64,000 nucleotides of DNA from Acanthacorydalis orientalis (lineage: Eukaryota > Arthropoda > Insecta > Megaloptera > Corydalidae), in assembly GCA_034766995.1 (NCBI GenBank), contig CM068322.1:18912745-18976744 (forward strand), given 5' to 3'. Position 1 is the stretch's first letter; each line of letters starts with the position of its first letter. A model generated the notes under the pieces. That model did no database searches. It had not been told where the DNA came from and worked only from the letters and a program-made list of their open reading frames with translations. This document shows, piece after piece, positions 13,660 through 25,930 of the stretch. Made by a program: the position numbers and the translations under genes.

Positions 13660-14340
13660 CAGCACCTATGAACATATTCCATCGATCGAATCTCGACGGA
13701 TGAGCACTTACCCCTCCTGTGTCTTTGTGTGCTGCTATCACCGGCGCTTCCACCACTACCGCCGCCACCGACGCCGCCGCCACCGCCGCCGTGTCTGTAT
13801 GTAGCGTTGTAGCACCAATACGCACGCTGACACGCCGCGGGCCCATCGGTCGCTCTCGGTAGCAGCGAACGACGTCTGTCGTTGTAGCGAGCCCGAGCGT
13901 GCAGTGTGCCTTTCTCGTTACAAGAGAGCATAACGATGATACGGTACGCTGTGTGTGCTGGTGGCGAGCGACCAGAAGCAGCAGCCGCCTGGGCCACTAG
14001 CTTATTGATCTTCGAGCCGGTCCCCGTGCTCGTTGTGTAGCCGTAATTCATCGGACGCTGGTTAAAGGCAACGGCAGCGCAGACTGCTTGGTCGTTCAGT
14101 CGTTTAACGACTTGTGACTATACGAACCGTGCGTAACTGCGTGCGTTTAACCACTTAAGTAGTTATGACGACATTAGTCGCATTCATCGCGCTCAAAACA
14201 ATTATCATTAGATGAGACAGATTTACTAATACAATGTTTGCACTGACGGAGTTCATCTACTTCAAAATCACTACCGTGCCGCACTTTTTCTCTATTCATT
14301 AAATCTTAACGAAATGTAAAACGTTAGTCGCCTTTTTAGA
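13660..14340 (-). promoter_or_regulatory. CpG-rich island with putative minus-strand first exon
   Basis: The most GC- and CpG-rich long segment of the window, including a GCC/CCG-repeat stretch at about 13745-13795. On the minus strand a consensus donor (AGGAGGG|GTAAGTGC) sits at 13712/13711. A frame open from ATG at 14051 to the donor gives 113 residues with a Gly-rich tract (HGGGGGGVGGGGSGG, then STQRHRRG). A second frame from 13846 is Ala/Val-rich. Neither protein was recognised, so the segment may be 5' UTR. The direction is supported by the donor; the downstream exon is not identified. Such an island in AT-rich DNA is most likely a promoter plus first exon of a gene whose body lies further left. 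Confidence 0.5.
13712..14051 (-). CDS. Putative first coding exon, Gly-rich, unrecognised
   Basis: Candidate only. Minus-strand frame from ATG 14051 (MNYGYTTSTGTG) through SGRSPPAH to the Gly-rich tract and RHRRG, ending at the GTAAGT donor in phase 1. Composition is typical of low-complexity N-termini of transcription regulators, but no domain is present. Codon evidence is confounded by the CpG island itself, and the sequence could equally be untranslated leader. Confidence 0.25.
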
Positions 14341-14686
14341 GATTAATTCATTTTTTTCTGAAAAATTACAGTATATACCAAAGTATTCTCTTAAAGTATC
14401 TAATTACACACGATAACACGATGTTCAAGCTGAAGTTAATGTTCTGCATTTTATTAGATAGGAAAAAGTAAATGATCTTATTAGAGATCTAAACTTGTTA
14501 AAAACACAAGGTAACATTTGGGGCTCTGTATTACAAGGAAATAATATTCTAAGATAAAATGTGAATATTTCAATATATAACAGTTTGACAAGGAACTTAT
14601 TCAGCACTTTTTGCTAAATAAACAATTTAACTGTTTCAGTGACCTAGATTTCTTGATATTAATAATATATCTAATTTATTAATATA

Positions 14687-15765
14687 TTAGGCTGGTGCAA
14701 AAATAATTGCAGTTTTTTATTATTTTAAGTTTGGCACCAATTTTTCTAGTTACCGTTATCTTTTGTTATAGTCATGTGATACATCATTGTAAACAATGAA
14801 ATTAGCACTACTGATTTCAGCTTATGTCTATCGTTTTCATTCTATAGCATTGTTGGATATAACCTCTTAAATTAGTCATGGAAAATCACAAATTCGCGCG
14901 ATTTCATTTTGTGAGTTTAATTGGGACGTAAAGCAACAAAAACTGCTCGAAATATCACATTTCTGATTCTGAAAAGTTCGGGGCGGAAACGAAAGCTTTG
15001 ATGATGAAGAAGGTCGTGGACGTCCTTCAGCTATAGACAATAATAATTTAAGAACTATTATTGAGCGGACCCACATAAAAAAAATAGAGAGGTGGTAGAA
15101 GAACTCAAGGTTGATCATTCAACAGTTGTTCGACATTTAAGCCTAATTGGAAAAAAAAGAAGCAAGATAAATGGGTGCCGTATAAACTAAACGAACATCA
15201 AGCAATTTCGCAATACGAAGTTTACCTTGCGCTTCTTTTGTGTAACAAAAATAATCCCTTTCTTAATCGCATTGTCACATGTGATGAAAAGTGGATTTTC
15301 TACAACAATCGGAAACGTTCATCACAGTGGCTAGACCGAGAAGAAGTACCAAAACAGTTTCCTAAACCGAATCTTAATAGAAAAAGATAATGGTTACTGT
15401 TTGGTGGTCAGTAAGTGACATTATTCACAACTTGTTAAATCCTGGTGAAATAATAACAGCAGAAAAATATTGTCAGAAAATTGAAAAAAATGCATGACAA
15501 GTTGAATCATTTACGGCCAGCATTAGTCAATCGAGGAGGACCAATTCTTCTTCACGATAATGCCCGACCACATATCTCACAAATGACTTTAAAAAAATAA
15601 AGGAACTGGGTTATGAAATCTTACCTCACCCACCTTATTCTTTGGACAAGTCTCAGACAGATTATTATTTTTTTAAAACATTTGAGTAATTTTCTATGAG
15701 AGAAGGTTGTCATAGATCAAGCATCAGCTCGAAGCACTTTCGATGAATTCCGCCGCTTAAATATA
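14687..15765 (+). pseudogene. Mariner transposase pseudogene, cecropia/Hsmar1-like, nearly full length
   Basis: Left terminal repeat TTAGGCTGGTGCAAAAATAA begins the copy. The transposase starts near ATG 14878 and is broken by several frameshifts and stops. Readable blocks in order are: GRGRPSA, VDHSTVVRHL, KWVPYKLNEHQ, IVTCDEKWIFYNN (first catalytic Asp), SSQWLDREEVPKQFPKPNL, VTVWWSVSDIIH, LLNPGEIITAEKY, PALVNRGGPILLHDNARPH (second Asp), LGYEILPHPPYS and QTDYYFF (third Asp). This is the D,D34D signature of mariner and is closest to Hsmar1/cecropia-type proteins known to me. A final DQASARSTFDEF block is present, then homology stops; the right terminal repeat is not visible. Dead copy. Confidence 0.93.
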
Positions 15766-15769
15766 ATTT

Positions 15770-18106
15770 AATACTAGGACAAAAGAACATAGTGAAAGAA
15801 AATGTGTTGATTCGAGAAAAGTATATTTGTATACTCTTTATGTTAAACTTCAACTGATGGAAAACTTTGTTAAAGCTACGAAGATATATTCAAAAAACTT
15901 TCAGTATTTAAAAATTAAATATCCTCTCATCTATAAAGAATTTAATAAGCGATTTTAGTCGAATTTCAGATCAGAGAAGTAATGTTCAACAGTTATATTA
16001 ATCAGATTTGCTTGGAAAAGAGATTGTTGCATTGAAGCATTCAAGGTGTATGTCTTAAATTTTTCAGAGTTCAGAAAACATTTCAAGCGAATTTAAAATA
16101 TTTATAAAGATTTAATAAACAATGTTCTCAAATTATATAAAAATAGTCTGTAATAAGAAGTCTTTGAAGATTTTTTTTTTCATTCGCAGTTGGATATTTT
16201 TCCTTAAAATATTCCAAAGAGAATCATCAGCACAGAAAAATGTTTCATTAGAAGTGTTCTTGCATGAAAATATGATATGAAGAAATATAAGTTATAAAAT
16301 GTTGGCAGATTATTTTTTTTCGAAATTTTACGTTGGAATTAATTTTATATATAGAAAAATATATAGATGTATTAAAATTCGTATAAAGGTATATTAAAAT
16401 TCGTGATAAAAGTAACAAAATTAAAATCAGTATTGTCCTGCTGGCCTTCGCCTTGTTGAATATGATATAGATTGTTTTGGTTCTTGAGCCAACATTAAGC
16501 ATTACTTTCTATATACTTTAAAGCATGACTAAAGAACTGAAAATTGTAGTTTCCTCATTACATGCAATCGCAGGTGACTCAAAAACTGAAACTAACTATA
16601 GCAGATTACTGCATAAATAAACTAAAATGATTTTAACCAACAAAGATTTAAATCAAAAGAAAAGTGCGACAACGAAATTACATATATAAAAACAAATAAT
16701 TTTAATAAAATTATTATTTAATCTTTGTACCGAAAAAATAACTTTGTTATATTTTATTTTTAATTTAGCATCAAATCATTTAAAAAAATGCATGTCTTAT
16801 AAAATATTAATAATAAATGCTGTAGATATTTTGATATAGATATAACAATTCTTTCATTTTTTCCACTGTTAAGATATTTTATTATTAATCTACTTAATAA
16901 AAAAATAAATTATTTGAAAGCATTTTCGCTGTTTCCCAAATGGGAGATGTGTTGATTTTTTAATAACGATTCAGTAGCTCGTTATAATACTTTTTTAGTT
17001 AAAAAAAAAGTACACGGGATTAATTACACGAACTTTCCGAACATTATCAAATTTTCTGCCGCATTTAAAATTCCGGATTAAAAACTTTTAATGTATTTTT
17101 TGACTTGAAATTATCTCTTTAATAATTCAGACTGCATGATTATATTGAATATAAATTTTAAATGAGTAGGTAATCAATTAGGATTTAAAGTGATTTTGTT
17201 TCAATTAAAGAAAAAGTATTGGAAAAAGATAAAGTAGTATTTTTCTGTACTTTATATATATATATATTTAATTACATTTTCAATATACTATATGCTTCAA
17301 AAATAATAAATAATATATGAGTAGATATTATAAAAATATCGAATATTGATTTTAATAACGATTTGTTATTTTTTCCACATTTAAATATTTAATAAAGAAA
17401 TTAACAATTGACGATTAATCTAATGACTTTAATAATTAGTTTTTTATTTAATTAAATCATTCGAATTTTCAATATTAAAAATATCTAATTAATCATACTC
17501 AGTTATTAAAATCTTTTTTTTCAATTTTTTACTTCCCACATTTGTTTGCACAATAAAGAATATTTTTACACATTTAATATTCGTTTCTAGATAGTTATTT
17601 GAAGACATTCAGTAAACATTGTTTCAAATATTTACTTAACGAAAATAAATAAAGAAAAAATATATTTTTACGTACTATAAAAGATATAGACATCTACTGT
17701 TATACAAATGTTAGTCTGAAATACAATCCTTATAAAAATAAAACTGCGTACATAGACGATTATTTATTTTGTTTTGATCATTTTTAAGAGATATTAATTT
17801 CTCCTCATTAAAATTTTATGGAAACGATTTTTTTATTTAAAGATGACGTATCTTAAATTGAAACAAACATATAATAATACTAATAATAAAACTTAGCATA
17901 ACTCAAAATCTGAAACTGGTCATACTAGAATAAGTCAACATAACACAAAAATGTAGTTAAAGAGAGAAAGAATAACGGTATATAGATATGAGAAGAATAA
18001 TTTATAATTTTACTATTTAAAAATATGAATCAGTTAGTAGATGAGAATCGAGTACAGAGTTTCAAAAGAATTATTTTATATGATTTTCATGCAATTGTAT
18101 ATTTTT

Positions 18107-18167
<61 letters not shown>

Positions 18168-18900
18168 ACTTGTAATATAAAAAGTGAAAAAATATTGTCA
18201 TAAAATAAAAACTTTGATTAATTAAGTATTCCTGAGTACTAAAATTTTTGTTTATTTATTATTTATTTTTGTATAAAAATGAATATCTATTACAATTGGC
18301 TTGTTTATAGAAAAAGTAATTATTTTTATGAAGCATCAATTTCATACAATTAAAGAAAAAAAATTGTGTTATATATTACAATATTATAATTATTTAAACT
18401 ATATTTAATTTTTTATGCGATAATTGTTAGAAAATGGCCAATCAATTTATTCTTACCTTTATTAAAAGACATGTTTGAGATTAGTTTGTATTTTAAATAT
18501 TATAAAAATATCTTGTAACTCTATAAGATACAAAATGTGTAATATGAGGAATAGTTAGCACTTAAAAATAAATATATATGAAAATAAATTTTGAATAAAA
18601 TTATTTAATTATCAAAATAAATAAAATCGTTCATTAAAACCACTATGGAAGAAACTTGAAAAAAATAAAAAAGTATGTATACCACTATATACGACAAAAA
18701 CTAAAAAATAAACATTTGTTTCCGTTGTAATAATTTCTTACTACTTCGGGGTAGTTAGATGAGATAAAAGTTTTCATAAAACATTAATAACATTTCTGCA
18801 AGTATCGTCGAAGTTATGCTTCAACTTCTTCATATTTCATAATTAAAAGTACATAGTTTTGTAGATTTATTAGTATTATTGTAAATGTGAAATGAATATA
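15770..18900. other. Gene-free AT-rich stretch
   Basis: AT-rich sequence with a TA array at 18110-18162. No coding or RNA feature recognised. Confidence 0.55.
18110..18162. repeat. (TA)n microsatellite
   Basis: About 26 TA units following a short T-rich run. Confidence 0.95.

Positions 18901-18904
<4 letters not shown>

Positions 18905-18943
<39 letters not shown>
18905..18943. repeat. (TA)n microsatellite at a mariner boundary
   Basis: About 18 TA units ending exactly where the mariner copy at 18943 starts. Confidence 0.95.
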
Positions 18944-18949
<6 letters not shown>

Positions 18950-19356
18950 GGAAATTGATTCGGCGCTTTTATTAATATAAAATGAATGTTTACCGAAATA
19001 AAATAGATTTCAATCTTCAAAATATCCCCTATTATTTTATATAAATTTGCTACATATCTAGAGTTACTGACGAATTCCGTGTCAAACAAAATGTCGATTT
19101 TGAGTTGTAGATGAAATTGTAATGTATTTTCAGACCTCTTTCATTATTTTAGCATGTATGCATGTTTTATTCGTGGCTACACCTTCCTCAAAGATGAAAA
19201 GATAATTCTCATGGCTTTGGAAGCATTTTTTTTAACTGAAATACGATAAGCATGCAATACACAATATAGTTGTTTTCGGACACAATTGTATTCACTTCTG
19301 TTTTGTGAGGTTATGCCCAACTACTAGGTCAAAATATATGTATTTATATATATATA

Positions 19357-19401
<45 letters not shown>

Positions 19402-19506
19402 TAAGGCTGGCACTTAAAAACCTTAAAACCACGAGAAAATATTTTAATTTTAAACAGAGTAATGATTGATTCAATTGAAAAGCACAAAATTATTTTTTAC
19501 ATCTAA
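18943..19506 (-). mobile_element. Internally deleted mariner (mauritiana-like) carrying its own TA array
   Basis: Collinear with the copies at 22348-22865 and 26981-27506, with diverged terminal repeats at both ends. On the minus strand it passes from N-terminal transposase remnants straight to the C-terminal segment, at the same deletion joint as its relatives. Unlike them it has a 60-bp TA array (19335-19400) inside, at a place where the others have only a short AT-rich sequence. Flanked on both sides by TA arrays. Confidence 0.85.
19335..19400. repeat. (TA)n microsatellite inside a mariner copy
   Basis: TA blocks with TTTATA and GTATA interruptions. It expanded at a site that reads AAAATATGTAGTGTTTT in the sister copy near 27380. 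Confidence 0.95.
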
Positions 19507-20109
19507 TATGTATATATATATATATATATACGTACAGTGACGCACTCATGATTTAATCCTGGAAGGAAGGCGAGTTGGACGGATAAAATTTTTTTTAATG
19601 TGAATTAAATTAAATTCATTATCTGATAATAACAACTTATTTAAAGAATAAAAACTAGTTTTCTTTTCTTTTTACAAAGCTCTTTAATTACTTCAGTCGT
19701 TTACATTAATCTCTGAATATATAGGAGCATTTTCACAAGATGATTTTGTTTTGTTGTCTAGTGTTTTTTTTTAATTTAAATTAAATAATTTATTTTTTAC
19801 ACAAATACCATTAGTTTCAAATACATTATTAAAAATTGCCAAGCAAAATTAAATTATATATTTTTTTATCTCCGTAGAATGTAAGAACAATAAATATACA
19901 ATTGTCTTGTTAAATACTCTTCCGATTTTAAATAAAAATATTTATTTTTGGTACAATATAAACAATTATAACTAAGAATTTTTGAAAACCTTAAAATATA
20001 AAAGTCAAACTTACAGACTATAACTGCCAGAATATTTCACTAAAATTACATAAAAACTATCAAAAATGACAGTGTAATTTCCCGACAAACAACAAAAAAG
20101 GTAGATTGA

Positions 20110-20190
20110 AGCTATTCAATAAACGATTAGTAATCGTTGTTATTTTTGTTTATGCTCATTTTGATAGCAATTTCATCATCGAGAGTAAAA
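20110..20190 (-). repeat. Unclassified dispersed repeat, copy
   Basis: On the minus strand shows the recurring order: a CATCATCA-like block (here GATGATGAAATTGC), AATGAGCATAAACAA and GTTTATTGAATAG. The same order recurs at 28.35, 29.95, 36.5, 36.9, 43.45, 44.65 and 47.5 kb. Confidence 0.45.
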
Positions 20191-21723
20191 GGATGTAATT
20201 AAATCTTAAAATTTTCACATTATTTACATTTTTTTAGACTTTATCGTTATGATTACTATATAACTAGTATCAAAATGTTCGTAAGGAAAACCCTTTAATC
20301 AGTTTCTGAACATATTTGATCATATAAAAAACGATATTGTGTAGAAGAGTGGAAAATCCATTTGTGAAAGTAAATTAACCACGATGTAAAAACTATATGG
20401 TCTAATTGCTCATCGAATATTCTAAGTGCCCAAGCTTTATTATACAGTTATATCATATTCGAAAAGTTGAGATGAATTCTTATAAATCTAAGCATTTAAA
20501 ACCACTTAGAAAAATGTTGAAATTTTAAATGTAAATATTAAAATTAATATCTTCATTTTTGCTTAAGACCGTCAGAAATTTTTCATTTTGAATATCGAAA
20601 CATTTAAATTATAATCATTTCATTGTCATAATCTTGTCATCTATTTATTTAAAACAGTATTTTAAGATAGAAACTCTATGAATGACTGTATTTCTACCTA
20701 TTAACTGTCTTCCTACTACCGTTTCTACCATAGTCTATAATAAATCTTAATACAAAATGAAAACCTCATATTTCACAATTTTTAAAAAATCAAAGAAGGG
20801 AAATAAAAATATCTCAGATTATTTTTTTTGAAAAGATTTTAAAAAAATCATACATCCTACAAAACATTCTTAAGTTCAATCATAAATATTCATAAATTAT
20901 CGTAAATGTTTATTCTTAACAAACTGGTAATACCTTAAAAGCTTTCTGTTAATCAGAACAAGAATAATAATTTATTAGAATAACTATAGATTGTAAAATC
21001 ATTACAAGTCGTGTAGCGAAAGAAAAATAATTAACTAAAAGTTCATAGTTGCGTTCCAAGTTTTAAAGTGTGTGTGTGTATACGTGTGTCTGAGTATCTA
21101 CGCTATATTCTAGCACAAAACTTCAACATTGACAAAATAATTCAATTACCCGCTTAATGCAACAATTGACTGTTTTTATTCATAATAACATTTCGCAAAC
21201 ATTTCTTGAATTTATAAATTATTCTCTATCTACACGAACATTCAATTCTCTTTCAACGAGAAAAATTCAATTAAAGTGCATTGTTCAACATGTTCACTTG
21301 ATTCTTTCTTAAAATTACATTAAATGTCTATTTTTTTAAAAAATAATCAACCGAGTATAATACAATTTCAATTATTAACACATTTTTTTAATATCAAGAA
21401 ATAAACTATGTATTTAATACAAGAAATACATCAAAGTAATAAACTGTTTTCTTTCTTTTCTAAATAAATTAATTAAATTCATTTCTTAATAGGATTTTTA
21501 TTTTAATAAAAATATCATACTTTTATTTAATTTAACATTTGTAACCAATAAAATCGATTTATCTGATTATATCTGAAATTTTTGATATTTTTCGAATACA
21601 ATTTCGAAAATAAATTAATCTAAAAAATAAATATTTTACTTCTCATCTAAAGATAATTAAAAAAAAACATTTTCTAATAGTTCTTAACAATATTTTATTT
21701 CAATTCGATAGATAGTTCTTAAG

Positions 21724-21882
21724 ATGTCGCCGCCGTATTTTAAAAACGTTCTAGTATTAAATTTTAATGATGTACCGTTCGAGCTTTTCCAACTAAAATT
21801 GACCGCTTCGGGTTTAGTTGTCCGTTTCAAGCACAACTACAGTACAAACGATCCTAAACGCCACTTGTCTCGTAGAATGTGA
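21724..21882 (+). CDS. Possible 52-residue small ORF, unrecognised
   Basis: ATG at 21724 opens 52 codons to TGA at 21880: MSPPYFKNVLVLNFNDVP, then FELFQLKLTASGL and a basic end, HLSRRM. It lies in a patch of lower AT content, which is the only reason to list it. No domain, signal peptide or homologue is known to me. It may be chance. Confidence 0.15.
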   Translation: MSPPYFKNVLVLNFNDVPFELFQLKLTASGLVVRFKHNYSTNDPKRHLSRRM

Positions 21883-22049
21883 AGTGGTGTCTTAAGAAAT
21901 CGTGCCAGCAACAGAAGAAAATACCAACCAAGTGTACTAGATTTATGAGCAAATATAAGGTAAATAAATTGGTGTACTTTTATAAAAGTACAGACTGATG
22001 AGTTTATTTCTCTATGTTGGTCAGTGAGCGGAAAGTTTAGAACATTTTT

Positions 22050-22177
<128 letters not shown>

Positions 22178-22347
22178 CACTCCTGACAGACTACTAACTA
22201 TGGAAATAAAAAAAGATATTTATACAATTGTTCATGTATTTTACAATTTTAAAGCATCTCAAATGTTTTCACTAAAAATTTAAAAATGATTATAAAATTA
22301 TATAAATTATTTTTTTTATTAATTCAATACGCCAATCTATTAAATTA

Positions 22348-22865
22348 TTAGGTGTAAAAATTAATTCAGTTTATAGAAAATTAATGTTTACAGAAAAATG
22401 GAATTGACATTTTCATCCTCAAAATATCCTCCATTATTTTGTATAAATTTGCTCCATGTGCTGGATGACTGTCGACTCTCTTGTAGAAAAACTACAGCGG
22501 CTTTGAATCGATGAAGTCGTAATGCATTTTCAAACCTCTTCCATTATTTTAGCACTTTCTGTATGCTTTATGCATCACAACACCGTCCCCATAAGCTAAA
22601 CAAATCATTCTCGTGCCTTCGGTAGCATTTTTTTTGACTGGAATGCGAAAAGTATGAAATATCAAATATGCTTCTTTTCGAACACCATCATTACTAGTGG
22701 TCATCACTGTTTTGTGAGGTTATGCTAACTGCGACGCCAAGATATAGTGTTTTTAAATGATAAGGTTCGCAAGTCAAAAGCCCAAAACGACGAGATATTT
22801 TTTTAATTTAAAACAGAGTTATTATTGATTCAATTTAAAGGTACTGAATTAATTTTTACACCTAA
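22348..22865 (-). mobile_element. Internally deleted mariner (mauritiana-like) with intact terminal repeats
   Basis: 518-bp element bounded by TTAGGTGTAAAAATTAATTC and its exact inverse at the right end. The minus strand has a decayed N-terminal transposase lead (FRIPVKKNATEG-like, ending KVLK near the joint) fused to a C-terminal region. The middle, including the catalytic domain, is missing. Three other copies in the window have the same joint. It behaves like a non-autonomous mariner derivative. Confidence 0.9.
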
Positions 22866-23292
22866 TGTGTAATAGTCTTCTTATAATAACAAAAAGTATA
22901 CTCGTATTTATAATTCGTTTAAATATTTATTTTTAAGCAATTTTATCGAATGTGTTTACACGAAATGCCACCCAATTCAATTATTAGAATACTATAAACT
23001 TTCAATATAATAAAGTTTATATTATCTTTGATGTTATAACTCCGTATCCGTTACTTGATATGCAAACAACAATACAATTTGATAATTTGCATAAATATAA
23101 TCGCTTCGATACACAACAAACATTAAATATTGTTATGGTGATTGTAATTGCCATTAAGCTATTAGATTTAACATATGACATCATATCAGTAGTTATATTT
23201 ACCTTCGATAAAGCGATAGTGTTGATTGTTCTATGAAAACAGAAAGTTTATATCTACACGTGATTTACATACATACATTCGTTCAGTTATAT

Positions 23293-23295
<3 letters not shown>

Positions 23296-23333
<38 letters not shown>
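23296..23333. repeat. (TA)n microsatellite
   Basis: About 19 TA units. Confidence 0.95.
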
Positions 23334-23336
<3 letters not shown>

Positions 23337-24321
23337 TCTAAATGAAGAATTGTTTTCAAAATAAACATTTGCTTCATTAATCGAATTAATAATTATATAG
23401 TTAATTATTGATTATTATTAAAGAATACATTATCCCAAATGCATATATTTTAAAAATATACAATATAAAAGCATTGCATTTAAAAAAATCTGTATTTTTA
23501 TCAAGTATAAAATGTTAGTGTTAAATTCAGTGACTACAGTTATGGACAATCCTTAAAAAATATGAAACTAAAGAATTTTTTTAATTAAGACTTCCTGAAT
23601 TCAATAAAAACAAATTCGTGACGGATGAGAGTGAAGTTCTTGAACATTCAAAAGTGCATTAGAAGTATTATATGTGTCTCTTATTATCGAAGAAGTTGCC
23701 CACCCTTTTTCTATACTTTAGCGCTCTGAAGATACTGTTATCACCATCAAAATGGTCATCACAGACAATCAAAAACGATAAATATCTAATAAGGTGAAAG
23801 AAGCAAAATGTAATATACATTATAGCTTAAAAAAAATATCTGAATGATTTGGAAATCAATAAGAGCCAGTCGTTTAAATTTTGATGGGAATATCGAAGGT
23901 TTCAACAAATTTCATAAATGCACTTTTTATTTTGTGAGTTTCTTATATGTTATTAATTGTGAAAGTTATTACTTAACGATTTTCTCATTTTGAAACCTAA
24001 GAAATAATTTACACTTTCACAAATGATTTTTTTCAAAAATGAATTTTAAAATATTTTTCTGTGCCTTAGTTCTCTTGGGATAATCGCATTGATGTTAAAA
24101 TAGGAATAATCGTCCATTAAAAATGATCAAAACTCATTTATTTATCATTTTTCATTATAAAAATGTTGGTAAAATAAAAATTCATTCGTGGAAATGAATT
24201 TCACTACAGTGAGAGAAATATATTGTGAATTATTTTTACTTCAAATATTTTAAAGAAGGAAGATAATCTTATCAAAAACTGACTTAGCCGATTCAGTATT
24301 AATCTAACTATCTAACGCGTA

Positions 24322-24322
<1 letters not shown>

Positions 24323-24360
<38 letters not shown>

Positions 24361-24474
24361 CATAGAATATATAATATATAAAAATATATTATATTTTCGC
24401 ATTTAAAAAGTCTACAAATGAAGTAATATATCTAATTACTGTTATTGATTTGTTACTTTGAGCCCTACTTTATA

Positions 24475-24531
<57 letters not shown>

Positions 24532-24631
24532 CATAGTATACATAAATATATATTACATTTTCGCATTTAAAGTCTACAAATAAAGTAATATATCTATTTA
24601 TTGTTACTGATTTGTTACTTTGAGTCCTACT

Positions 24632-24673
<42 letters not shown>

Positions 24674-24685
24674 TATATATATATA
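24323..24685. repeat. Tandem duplication containing TA arrays
   Basis: Two diverged units. Each is a TA array followed by TTCACATAG, TTTTCGCATTTAAA, GTCTACAAATRAAGTAATAT and TTGTTACTTTGAG, then CCTACTTTATAATA. Unit one is about 24323-24480 and unit two about 24481-24640; a third TA array (24636-24685) follows. The flanking unique sequence is duplicated together with the array. Confidence 0.9.
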
Positions 24686-25144
24686 AATTTATCTAAAAAA
24701 GATTTATTCAAACAATTTCAATTTAATCAACAAATTTAAAATCATAAAAGATTCAATAAATGCATGAAAACGAAGAAAGTCGAAACCAGTAGTATGAAAT
24801 AAAGAAATGAACAATAATATCAAAAGCATATCTGTTTACGTAAGATGGATATGACTAGAATTTTTTTTGTAATTTGTTGTAATACTCTGTTTTGTAAGAA
24901 TTTCAAAACTATAAATAAATTTTGTAATATAAAACCTTTGTACCGAGATAAAAATAAAAGATTATTTACACACCCTACAAAATATACATTAACCGGGAAA
25001 CAAGGACAAAATAATGCATAATATTTTTTTTCATTTGAAGATACACTTTCAAATCTATAAAAGTAATAAAAATGAAAATTAAAGAAAAGAAATGCGTGAA
25101 AAAGGTAACAAAATCTTACAAATCTCCTTTTACACAATTGATAT

Positions 25145-25350
25145 ATTTCTAATAACTGTATTTAAGTTTATATAACTATCTATTCAGGTATACATTTAGA
25201 GTAAAACAACGGTCTAGTCTTTACATTGAGGGAGATATGATGTATTTATATAATTATTAATTACTGTTTTTATTTTATATAACAATCTATTCCAGTATAC
25301 ATTTAGAGCAAAAAAAGTTTAGTTTTTACATTGGGGGAGATATTATGCCA
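25145..25350. repeat. Tandem duplication of about 105 bp
   Basis: Two diverged head-to-tail units share TATAACTATCTATTC/TATAACAATCTATTC, GTATACATTTAGAG and TTTACATTG(A/G)GGGAGATAT. Units start near 25148 and 25255. Confidence 0.85.
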
Positions 25351-25817
25351 TCAAATTTATTCCTTTGATATGCTTCTGAATGACCTTTAGAATAAAACGA
25401 AAATATTAAACAACAGGTACATACCGATATGACAACATAACTAAATATAATAAGTTTCAATTCTAAACTAAAAATTATAACCTGTTTAATCCACTGTTAA
25501 TTAAATTAATGAGTGTCTATATTAAACTGTAATCGTTCAGTTTTATATAAATTTTTTACATGCCTTTTTAAAATTAAATCGAAACAAACTCTGTACGATA
25601 ATTTGTCTTTTTTTTAAAAAAAAACAAATGTTCATCTATGTTTTTTTTAAAAAAAAGAGGCTTTATTTAAATAAAATAGTGAAATACGTCATCACAGACA
25701 TAGAAACATAATAAATAAATTTAATACAGAATATTTTATATCGAAGTAAACCGCTTGATTTTGATCGAATCTATCGATTCGTGAATAAAAGTATACAACT
25801 TAAAACTATTTACTCAC

Positions 25818-25930
25818 CTTTCACGGTGAAATTATCCAGACTTGAATTATCTTCGATTCAATCACAAATCTTTGATTGTACGATTAATCGTCATACTGCG
25901 TTTGTGAAAACGATGCAATTTCATTCAATA
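25818..25930 (-). promoter_or_regulatory. Candidate minus-strand 5' exon with TATA-like box and splice donor
   Basis: The minus strand has TTATATAAATC near 25954-25962. About 110 bases after the expected start lies a strong donor, GTGAAAG|GTGAGTAAAT (25818/25817). The intervening sequence is somewhat less AT-rich than its surroundings. No coding frame was recognised. Chance cannot be excluded. Confidence 0.2.

Noticed and set aside
13604..13846. Ala/Val-rich 80-codon frame in the CpG island
   Set aside because: Overlaps the Gly-rich frame in the same exon candidate; reads past the GTAAGT donor and has no domain. Only one frame can be right, and neither is proven.
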